DNA of 19,860 nt from FEN-1219 sp036274615 (GTDB taxonomy: Bacteria; Pseudomonadota; Gammaproteobacteria; Steroidobacterales; Rariloculaceae), in contig DASUFK010000291.1 of assembly GCA_036274615.1 (NCBI GenBank), positions 1 to 19,860 of the forward strand, read 5' to 3'. Below are positions 14,430 through 19,860 of this stretch, one piece after another. Within the stretch, counting starts at the first letter, position 1. Each line of letters starts with the position of its first letter. A model generated the notes under the pieces. The model was given only the letters and a program-made list of their open reading frames with translations. It made no database searches and was not told where the DNA came from. The position numbers and the translations under genes were made by a program.

Positions 14430-15922
14430 ACTTGCTCCACCAAGCACGCGCCCGCGTGGACGCCGTGCTCCTGCGTCGCGAGCTCGAGCTCCGCTACGGG
14501 CTGTTCCTCGTCGAGCAGATCGAGCGCGCCCAGCCCGCGGACCGCAAGGCGACGCTGCTGCCGGAGCTCAAGGCGAAGGGCTGGCTCGAGACCGAGCTCT
14601 TCTACGGCGTGTACGGAACGCCGAGCCGCCGCGCCGCAGTGGACAAGATCGGCGAGCTGGCCGACCGTCTCGCTCCCGCCGTGGCGCTCGAGTACGCCCA
14701 CGGCGTCATCGATCACCTCATCCGCATCCAATCGGCAGGCGGCCGGCTCCCGGGGCAGCGCTGGCACGACGCGCTGCGCCAGTTCGAAACCGAGCGGGGC
14801 CGCACGTTCGTGGTGTCCGACGTGCACCTCGGCATCCAGCCGTCCGCGTACGACCGATTCGACGACGTGCTCGCGCTCTGTCGGCGCGGCGACCGGCTGA
14901 TTCTGCTCGGCGACGTGCTCGATTTCTGGATCGCCGGTCTCGACGAGAAGGAAGAGAAGGAGACCGTGAGGCGCGAGTGGCGCCGCCTATTCGGGCTGCT
15001 CGCCGAGCTGCACAACGATGGCGTCGAGATCCACTACGTGCCCGGCAATCACGATCCGTTCGTGTTCACGCTGCACACGGTGGACCGTATGAAGTGGGGC
15101 GAAGCCCTGTCGAAACGATCGGCGGTGGTCCGCGGCCTCGCCGCGGATCTCGCGAAGGAGTGCCGGCTCACCAAGGTGCTCACGATCCACTATCCGTACC
15201 TGGTGCTCGAGATCGGCGGCGAGCGCTGGCTCTTTACGCACGGGCACATGCACGAATGGCTCTGGCATCTGTTCACGCCGAGCACCGCGGGTCTCGCCGA
15301 GTCGCCGTCGGCGTGGGCCGGCGTCACGGCCCTCGCCACCGCGTTCGCGCACCGGTACGCGTCGCAGCTGCGCGCCGGCTTCCTCACCAAGGAAGCGCTC
15401 GGCGGCGCCGAGCAGTGGGTGTCCGACGCGGGCGTGCTGATCACCCATCGAGTGATCGAAAGCCTCGAGACCGCACGCGACGCGCTGCGCGCACGCAACT
15501 GGGAGGGCTTCGCGAACGAGCTCGAGCTCGCGTTCATCGACTACACGTCGGCCAATCCGGACGACCCTCGCGTGGGTCCGATCCGCGCAGGGATCGAGCA
15601 GCTGCTCGCGAGCTATCGATCGCGTGATCTGCAAGAGGTGAGCGAGCGCGAACGTGCGTGGATGAAGGCGCATCCCAACAACTTCACGTTCACGTGCCAC
15701 GTCGACGATCCTCGCAGCGACGAGATAGCGCTCGAAGCAACCGAGCTGCGGCATCTCGGCGATTACAAGCACTTCGTCTGCGGCCACTTCCACCAGCCGC
15801 GGCTGCTCACGGGTCCGCCCGTGCTGGCGGACTCGGGGATGGTGCTGGCGGGCGGCTACACCGCGCTGCAGATCAACGACGACGGTTGGATCGGCCGGCC
15901 GGCGTTCGAACGGGCGCTCTAG
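14426..15922 (+). CDS. Calcineurin-like metallophosphoesterase
   Basis: This 498-residue protein has the full set of dinuclear metal motifs: SDVHLG (131-136, Asp132 and His134), GDVLDF (162-167, Asp163), GNHDPF (207-212, Asn208 and His209), a histidine-rich THGHMH (271-276) and the closing CGHFHQ (452-457). About 125 residues precede the catalytic domain and contain no recognised domain. A helical insert of about 130 residues separates the histidine motif from the last GHFH motif, making it longer than simple family members. It has no signal peptide or membrane helix, so it is probably cytoplasmic. The ATG at 14426 overlaps the previous stop, with GGAG about 10 bases upstream. Substrate is unknown: related enzymes cleave phosphomonoesters, phosphodiesters, UDP-diacylglucosamine or cyclic nucleotides. 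The insert sets it apart from LpxH. Confidence 0.9.
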   Translation: MNLLHQARARVDAVLLRRELELRYGLFLVEQIERAQPADRKATLLPELKAKGWLETELFYGVYGTPSRRAAVDKIGELADRLAPAVALEYAHGVIDHLIRIQSAGGRLPGQRWHDALRQFETERGRTFVVSDVHLGIQPSAYDRFDDVLALCRRGDRLILLGDVLDFWIAGLDEKEEKETVRREWRRLFGLLAELHNDGVEIHYVPGNHDPFVFTLHTVDRMKWGEALSKRSAVVRGLAADLAKECRLTKVLTIHYPYLVLEIGGERWLFTHGHMHEWLWHLFTPSTAGLAESPSAWAGVTALATAFAHRYASQLRAGFLTKEALGGAEQWVSDAGVLITHRVIESLETARDALRARNWEGFANELELAFIDYTSANPDDPRVGPIRAGIEQLLASYRSRDLQEVSERERAWMKAHPNNFTFTCHVDDPRSDEIALEATELRHLGDYKHFVCGHFHQPRLLTGPPVLADSGMVLAGGYTALQINDDGWIGRPAFERAL

Positions 15923-16030
15923 CGATCGAGGCGCGAGCCCCGACGGACAGAAGTTTTCTCTCGCGCGCTTGCGCTCCTGGCCCCCTCGGGCGACGATTCC
16001 GCGCATTCGCTTTCGCTCAGGGGACACACC

Positions 16031-16957
16031 ATGCCGAAGCCCACCGTACTCGCCTCCACCGCCCTCGCATTGCTCGCCGTCGCCGCCGCCGGCCACGCGC
16101 AGGCCCCGTTCGCCAACGTGACGCCGGACATGATCCGCACGTCGCTGCCGGTGGAAGGCGCGCCGCTCGCCGAGAAGGGCGCATACGAGGTCACGTCCGA
16201 GCCCGCGTTCGGCTCGCCGGGCCACGTGATCGCACGTCCCACGAACCTCGATGCGTTCCCGAAGAAGGACACGCTGCCGGTGATCGCCTGGGGCAACGGC
16301 GGCTGCGCGATCGACAGCCGGGCCTTCATGGGCTTCATGCAGACAGTGGCGTCGCACGGCTTCCTCGTGATCGGCACCGCGGCGGTCGAGGGCGCGCCGC
16401 GGCGGCAAGCGAACGTCGACGACTTGCGCACCGCGATCGACTGGGCGGACAAGGAGAACGCGCGCGACGGCTCGCCGCTCAAGGGCAAGATCGCGGTGGA
16501 CAAGGTGGCCGCGATGGGCAGCTCGTGCGGCGGCTTTCTTTCGATCGAAGTAGGGGCCGACCCGCGCGTGAAGACGATCGGCGTGTTCAACTCGGGCGTG
16601 ATCAAGCTCGACCCGAAAAACCCGCCGCCGTTTCCCATCCCGGACGTCGCAACGCTCGCGAAATTGCACGGACCCGTGCTGCTCGTGAACGGCAACAAGA
16701 CCGACTTCATGATGGAGACGTCGAAGGCCACCTACGACTGGCTCGAGAAGAAGCCCGCGTTCTACGGCTCGCGCCACGGCGCCGGCCACAGCGCGACGTT
16801 CTTCCATCCGGGCGGCGGCGAGTTCGCGAACGTGGCGTGGAGCTGGGCGGCCTGGCAGCTCAAGGGCGACAAGAAGGCGGGCGCGATGTTCGCCGGCAAG
16901 GACTGCGGGCTCTGCAAGAATTCGAACTGGGACGTGGAGTCGAAGGGGCTCAAGTAG
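16031..16957 (+). CDS. Secreted alpha/beta hydrolase
   Basis: This 308-residue protein has a signal peptide ending near Ala-Gln-Ala (about residue 25) and an alpha/beta-hydrolase fold. The nucleophile elbow is GSSCG (163-167) with Ser165. Asp225 in NGNKTDFM and His253 in GAGHSATFF are the best candidates for the rest of the triad. WGNGG (87-91) fits the oxyanion loop. The cysteines in GKDCGLCK near the C-terminus may form a disulfide. Distant relatives include secreted esterases and chlorophyllase-like or polyester-degrading enzymes; the substrate is unknown. AGGGGA lies upstream of ATG 16031, which supports the start. A GC-rich hairpin follows the stop by 16 bases, so the gene is probably a single unit. 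Confidence 0.85.
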   Translation: MPKPTVLASTALALLAVAAAGHAQAPFANVTPDMIRTSLPVEGAPLAEKGAYEVTSEPAFGSPGHVIARPTNLDAFPKKDTLPVIAWGNGGCAIDSRAFMGFMQTVASHGFLVIGTAAVEGAPRRQANVDDLRTAIDWADKENARDGSPLKGKIAVDKVAAMGSSCGGFLSIEVGADPRVKTIGVFNSGVIKLDPKNPPPFPIPDVATLAKLHGPVLLVNGNKTDFMMETSKATYDWLEKKPAFYGSRHGAGHSATFFHPGGGEFANVAWSWAAWQLKGDKKAGAMFAGKDCGLCKNSNWDVESKGLK

Positions 16958-16973
16958 CGGACCGGGCACGCGG

Positions 16974-17003
16974 CGCGCCGCCGTGTGCTCGATCGGCGGC
17001 GCG
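16974..17003. terminator. GC-rich hairpin downstream of the alpha/beta hydrolase gene
   Basis: A perfect 10-base stem (CGCGCCGCCG paired with CGGCGGCGCG) closes a 10-base loop, starting 16 bases after the hydrolase stop. No T run follows, so it is either a factor-dependent terminator aid or an mRNA 3' end stabiliser. The remainder of the 205-base gap to the next gene shows nothing notable. Confidence 0.45.
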
Positions 17004-17162
17004 GTCCCGTGAGCCGCGTGCAACGGCGTCTCGCCGCGGTCGGGCATCGCCCTGTTCACGGCGCCACGCGGCACACCGGTCCGTCGTTGCGGGCGACGCG
17101 GCTGTACCGTGCAAGGCCGTTCCGCCATACTCGGTCCGTCTCACGCCGGACGTCGAAGAACA

Positions 17163-17759
17163 ATGAATCGAGGCCGTTGTCACGTGATCAGAAGTGCCCG
17201 CGTGATCGGGGCCGGCGTTTTCCTCGCGCTCGCTTCGCCGACCTTTGCGTGCACGTTACCGCCGCTCATCGCGATACCGGCGAAGAGCCAAGTCGGCGAT
17301 CGGAAGCCGGCTCTGAGCGACGCCGCGCGCGCGTATTTCGAGGGCACCAAGGCTTTCACCGACTGCGTCCAGGCGGAGCTTGCCGCCGTCGACGCCGACG
17401 CTCCGCCGCTCGTCAGAGCCTTGCTCGTCGCTCGCAACAACGCCAGCGTCGCCGAGTCGATAGAGGTTGCGCGGCTGTTCGAGGATAACGTCGACTTGAT
17501 CCCGCTCTCTAGGGTCGTGCCCGAATATCCCCGGCGCGCGCTGGACCGGGCCCAGGAGGGGTGGGTCAAGATTCGGTTCTCCACCACGCCGGCAGGCGCC
17601 GTGACCGACGCGGTCGTCGTCGACGCGGAGCCGAAGGGCCTCTTCGACGAGGCGGCGCTCAAGTCGATCGCGGGATGGCGCTACAGCCCGCGAATCGAGA
17701 ACGGCGTTGCGGTCGGCCGGGTGGGCAAGGAGACGATCATCATATTCAATCTCGAGTGA
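17163..17759 (+). CDS. Exported protein with TonB-type C-terminal domain
   Basis: This 198-residue protein has a signal peptide (RSARVIGAGVFLALASPTFA, about 10-29) and a TonB C-terminal domain at about 115-198: VVPEYPRRALDRAQEGWVKI, TTPAGAVTDAVVVDAEP, FDEAALKSIAGWRYSP and a final beta strand. TonB proteins normally have an inner-membrane anchor and a long Pro-rich stalk; neither is obvious here, so classical energy transduction is doubtful. Two cysteines (30 and 68) in the exported part could form a disulfide. The start at ATG 17163 is supported by GAAGA upstream; GTG 17184 is an alternative. No TonB-dependent receptor or ExbBD gene is in the window. The partner is unknown. Confidence 0.82.
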   Translation: MNRGRCHVIRSARVIGAGVFLALASPTFACTLPPLIAIPAKSQVGDRKPALSDAARAYFEGTKAFTDCVQAELAAVDADAPPLVRALLVARNNASVAESIEVARLFEDNVDLIPLSRVVPEYPRRALDRAQEGWVKIRFSTTPAGAVTDAVVVDAEPKGLFDEAALKSIAGWRYSPRIENGVAVGRVGKETIIIFNLE

Positions 17760-17854
17760 CCGGGACGAACGGGCTCTGCCGCAAGACCTTCTACGACTGG
17801 CGCTTCACGGTGTCACGCGGCTGGACTATGGAGCAATCGCTCGAACGCGCGTAG
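17756..17854 (+). pseudogene. Short helix-turn-helix-like fragment (possible gene remnant)
   Basis: A GTG overlapping the stop of the TonB-domain gene (GTGA) opens 32 codons ending in TAG. The peptide includes LCRKTFYDWRF and RGWTMEQSLERA. This pairing of a short R-x-T-F-Y-x-R-like helix with G-W-(S/T)-x-E-x-(A/S)-L resembles helix-turn-helix tails found in phage and homing-endonuclease proteins. There is no complete domain. It may be a relic of a mobile element lying just before the PAAR gene, or a coincidence. Confidence 0.3.
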
Positions 17855-17895
17855 CATCGTGCGCAAAATGACCTTGGTTCGATCGAGGTAGAACA

Positions 17896-18279
17896 ATGCC
17901 AGCCGCAGCGCGCATGGGTGATCTGGTAAAGCAGGATGCGCCTCATTGCCACGCACCCATCCATCCGCCGGCTCCCGTGCCTACGCCGCTGCCGCATCCG
18001 GCCCTGCCGTTGACGATCATCAAGGGCGATCCAACGGTACTGATCGGCGGCGCGCCCGCGGCCACGGTGACGAGCATGACCGGGCCCTGCACGCTGCCGG
18101 GCTGCGTGCCCGGCGGTCCGGGCATGGTGTCGATGGGCTCCGCCACGGTGCTGATCGGCGGATTGCCCGCCGCTCGCGTCAACGACATGACGTCGCACGC
18201 CAGCTGTGTGGCGCCGATCCCGAGCCCGGTGGGCAAGATTCTGCCGCCCGGATGCCCGACGGTGCTGATCGGAGGATAG
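17896..18279 (+). CDS. PAAR-domain protein, type VI secretion spike tip
   Basis: This 127-residue protein belongs to the PAAR family, which caps the VgrG spike of the type VI secretion system and helps load effectors. It starts with the typical ARMGD segment. It has three repeats of the blade motif: GDPTVLIGGAPAA (44-56), GSATVLIGGLPAARVNDMTSH (81-101, shown in part by VLIGGLPAARVNDM), and GCPTVLIGG (119-127). His17, His19, His23, His101 and Cys104 are available for the zinc at the tip. The protein ends with the last motif, so no toxin domain is fused. ATG 17896 has GAGG upstream. Its last codons carry the GGAGG that serves the methyltransferase gene. No other T6SS gene is in the window, so this would be an orphan tip unit. 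Confidence 0.93.
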   Translation: MPAAARMGDLVKQDAPHCHAPIHPPAPVPTPLPHPALPLTIIKGDPTVLIGGAPAATVTSMTGPCTLPGCVPGGPGMVSMGSATVLIGGLPAARVNDMTSHASCVAPIPSPVGKILPPGCPTVLIGG

Positions 18280-18283
18280 CCCG
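18271..18283 (+). promoter_or_regulatory. Ribosome binding site pointing to an AUC start
   Basis: GGAGG (18271-18275) lies inside the last codons of the PAAR gene. The next in-frame codon for the methyltransferase at ideal spacing (8 bases) is ATC at 18284. No ATG, GTG or TTG occurs in that frame between the upstream in-frame stop (18266-18268) and TTG 18377. Confidence 0.55.
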
Positions 18284-19369
18284 ATCAGATATCGACATTT
18301 CGAGCGGTTTCGACCGCTCTGTCCCCGTTGCCGCAAGAACGCCGCCGGGGACTTTCCGCTAGCCGTTCACACGGTCTTGCGCGAGAGCGACGGCCAAGAA
18401 GCCCTTCTCGAGGGCATCTTGTTGTGCGGGAACCCGCAGTGTTTGACCGAATACCCGGTGGTCGACGGGATACCTTTGTTGCTTGCCGATCTGCGCGCGT
18501 ACGTCGCGCAGAGCATCGCCCCGCTGCTCGCTAGGACCGATCTCAGCAGCACCATGGAAAGCCTTCTCGGCGATTGCTGCGGCCCGGGGTCCGCTTTCGA
18601 CATTCAGCGCCAGTATCTGAGCACCTACGTCTTCAACCACTACGTCGATTTCGACACGGATGCGAGCGACTTCGAGACCGTGTTGCCCGGCACCATCGCC
18701 AATGTCCTGCGTCAGGGCATGGCGCTGATCGATCGGCGGCCGTCCGGTTTGGCGCTCGACCTGGGCTGCTCGGTGGGAAGAGCCACGTTCGAGCTCGCCG
18801 GCCGCGGCGAGGACCTCGTCCTCGGCCTCGACTTGAACTTCAGCATGTTGAAGACGGCCGCGGCGATCATGAACACCGGCACCGTCGTCTACGATCGGCG
18901 CAAGGGAGGGATCGTCTTCGAGCGGCGCAGCTTGGTGGTGGAATTTCCGCGCACGGAGCTCGTCGACTTTTGGGCGTGCGACGTCACCAACCTGCCGTTT
19001 GCGGATGCCGGAATCGCGCTCTGCACGAGCCTGAATTTGGTCGACTGCGTGTCGTCGCCCTATGACCATCTGCGCGAGCTCGCCCGAGTGCTCCAACCGG
19101 GCGGCGCGGCCCTGCTCGCCAGTCCCTACGACTGGTCCGCGCACGCCACGACGGTCGAGTCCTGGCTGGGCGGCCACTCTCAGCGAACCAGCAATCACGG
19201 CAATAGCGCGGCGATCGTCCGCTCGCTCTTTTCCGGCGGCGCGCATCCGCACGCCCTTACGGGCTTGGCCCTGGCGGCCGAGCGCGAAAACGTCCCGTGG
19301 ACGCTCCGGCTGCACGACCGTAGCTTCGTGACTTATCTCTGTCACTTGGTGGCGGGCCGCAAGAGCTGA
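18284..19369 (+). CDS. Zinc-finger-type SAM-dependent methyltransferase next to PAAR
   Basis: From 18284 the frame encodes 361 residues. The N-terminal part reads as (I/M)RYRHFERFRPLCPRC and later CGNPQCLTEYPVVDGIP. The four cysteines (13, 16, 48, 53) in a CxxC plus CxxxxC layout look like a Trm112-type zinc domain. A Rossmann methyltransferase domain follows with motif I LDLGCSVGR (158-166), the acidic end of strand 2 at LGLDLN, CDVTNLPF as motif II region, and ELARVLQPGGAALL as the post-motif typical of class I enzymes. The conventional start TTG 18377 would cut away the CPRC pair, so the AUC start at 18284, placed ideally behind GGAGG, is preferred. The substrate is unknown. Context suggests a T6SS cargo or accessory protein delivered or modified with the adjacent PAAR; this is inference. 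Confidence 0.78.
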   Translation: MRYRHFERFRPLCPRCRKNAAGDFPLAVHTVLRESDGQEALLEGILLCGNPQCLTEYPVVDGIPLLLADLRAYVAQSIAPLLARTDLSSTMESLLGDCCGPGSAFDIQRQYLSTYVFNHYVDFDTDASDFETVLPGTIANVLRQGMALIDRRPSGLALDLGCSVGRATFELAGRGEDLVLGLDLNFSMLKTAAAIMNTGTVVYDRRKGGIVFERRSLVVEFPRTELVDFWACDVTNLPFADAGIALCTSLNLVDCVSSPYDHLRELARVLQPGGAALLASPYDWSAHATTVESWLGGHSQRTSNHGNSAAIVRSLFSGGAHPHALTGLALAAERENVPWTLRLHDRSFVTYLCHLVAGRKS

Positions 19370-19425
19370 CGGCCGTGCCTTCCGCAGAGACGCTGCGAGG
19401 GTAGTCGGCGGAGGTCGTCAAGCAC

Positions 19426-19478
19426 GGCGGCAGCTGCTCCCCGACGGATGCGGCGCGTCTAGTAGGGCGGCAGCTGCT
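19426..19478. repeat. 13-base direct repeat pair, 40 bases apart
   Basis: GGCGGCAGCTGCT occurs at 19426-19438 and again at 19466-19478. The second copy encodes part of the C-terminus of the small lipoprotein (Gln-Leu-Pro-Pro); the first lies just past its stop. It is consistent with a small local duplication around the gene end. Confidence 0.45.
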
Positions 19479-19809
19479 TCACCCCTTCCACAACGGCCCC
19501 TACGCCGAAGATCAGCGACGCGACGAGCGCAGCGGTCTTGCCCGTAGCGCGGCGACGGACCGCGAGCTCATCGATCTCCGCCACGCCGATCGTCACGCGT
19601 TCTCCGTGGGCGCTCGTGCCCTCGATGGTCATCGGGGTGAGCGCGTTTGTCTTGAGGCTCACCGTGGATCCGTCGTTCTTGGTCACGCGAATTCGGTCGC
19701 CGGGAACCACGGCGGGCGTCGGAGCCGCGAGCGTGTCGAGCTCCACCGGCCGCAGGGTCGTGCAGGCCGCACAGTACGAGAGCGACAGCAGGAGCAACGC
19801 GTGTCTCAT
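19459..19809 (-). CDS. Small probable lipoprotein, unknown function
   Basis: This 116-residue protein starts with a lipoprotein-like signal (MRHALLLLSLSYCAAC), where Cys16 would be the lipidated residue. The -3 position is Cys instead of the usual Leu, so the lipobox is imperfect. The mature part has a small beta-rich segment: GDRIRVTKNDGSTVSL, then MTIEGTS and ERVTIGVAEIDELAVRR. It ends in a hydrophobic stretch (about 92-110). Such beta segments occur in many bacterial lipoproteins of unknown role. ATG 19809 is chosen because it begins the signal peptide; a GTG at 19851 would add 14 polar residues. It is convergent with the methyltransferase gene across 89 bases. Confidence 0.72.
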   Translation of the reverse strand: MRHALLLLSLSYCAACTTLRPVELDTLAAPTPAVVPGDRIRVTKNDGSTVSLKTNALTPMTIEGTSAHGERVTIGVAEIDELAVRRRATGKTAALVASLIFGVGAVVEGVKQLPPY

Positions 19810-19860
19810 GTCCCACCGGAGGGAGCGGCTTCCATGCTGCGCCCGCTTCACGAACGGATT

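Noticed and set aside
14987..17128. 713-codon leftward open frame
   Set aside because: Antisense to the phosphoesterase and hydrolase genes and crosses their intergenic gap; composition is Arg/Ala/His-rich and has no motif.
19373..19428. GCCGTGC...GCACGGC inverted repeat between the convergent methyltransferase and lipoprotein genes
   Set aside because: The loop of about 40 bases and the lack of a T run make it a poor terminator.
1..19860. Search for tRNA, rRNA, CRISPR repeats, riboswitches, integrases and transposases
   Set aside because: Nothing seen by eye: no regular spaced repeats, no recognisable CCA-ended cloverleaf, and no transposase motif in any credible gene.

Overview
The window is GC-rich Gram-negative chromosomal DNA. 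Signs of a proteobacterium are a TonB-type C-terminal domain, a type VI secretion PAAR tip protein, a PEP-CTERM/exosortase sorting tail, a periplasmic PQQ dehydrogenase, and LysR and PadR regulators. Genus cannot be read from the sequence; a gamma- or betaproteobacterium with an exopolysaccharide/exosortase lifestyle is a reasonable inference. No rRNA, tRNA, CRISPR array, integrase or intact insertion sequence was seen.

Layout. (a) 1-176: 5' end of a leftward DUF4474-like gene cut by the window edge. (b) 485-3934: rightward stress and DNA-maintenance block with an iron-type superoxide dismutase, a fused HAD phosphatase/HerA-like ATPase, and an AlkA-like DNA glycosylase whose 3' end overlaps a convergent LysR regulator (3882-4763). 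(c) 5107-6539: mannose-1-phosphate guanylyltransferase-like enzyme translationally coupled to a DUF488 protein. (d) 6583-9736, leftward: SERCA-like P-type Ca2+-ATPase preceded by a 72-residue single-helix membrane protein. (e) 9967-13372, leftward: secreted PQQ dehydrogenase, then a duplicated DoxX-like/DUF805 membrane protein, then an orphan PEP-CTERM tail. (f) 13515-15922, rightward: possible small membrane protein, then a tightly coupled trio of PadR regulator, small membrane protein and metallophosphoesterase. (g) 16031-19369, rightward: secreted alpha/beta hydrolase, exported TonB-domain protein, PAAR protein, and a zinc-finger methyltransferase that appears to start at a non-canonical AUC codon. 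(h) 19459-19809, leftward: small probable lipoprotein.

How the genes may work together. Three units look functionally linked. The PQQ dehydrogenase lacks the membrane anchor of classical glucose dehydrogenase and sits beside a DoxX-like membrane protein that could supply the quinone contact. The PAAR gene overlaps the ribosome binding site of the methyltransferase, a layout typical of T6SS tip/cargo pairs. The PadR, membrane protein and phosphoesterase genes overlap by four bases each, so they are probably made together. The rest is a mosaic of housekeeping and stress genes. Functional calls come from reading motifs by eye; no database search was run.
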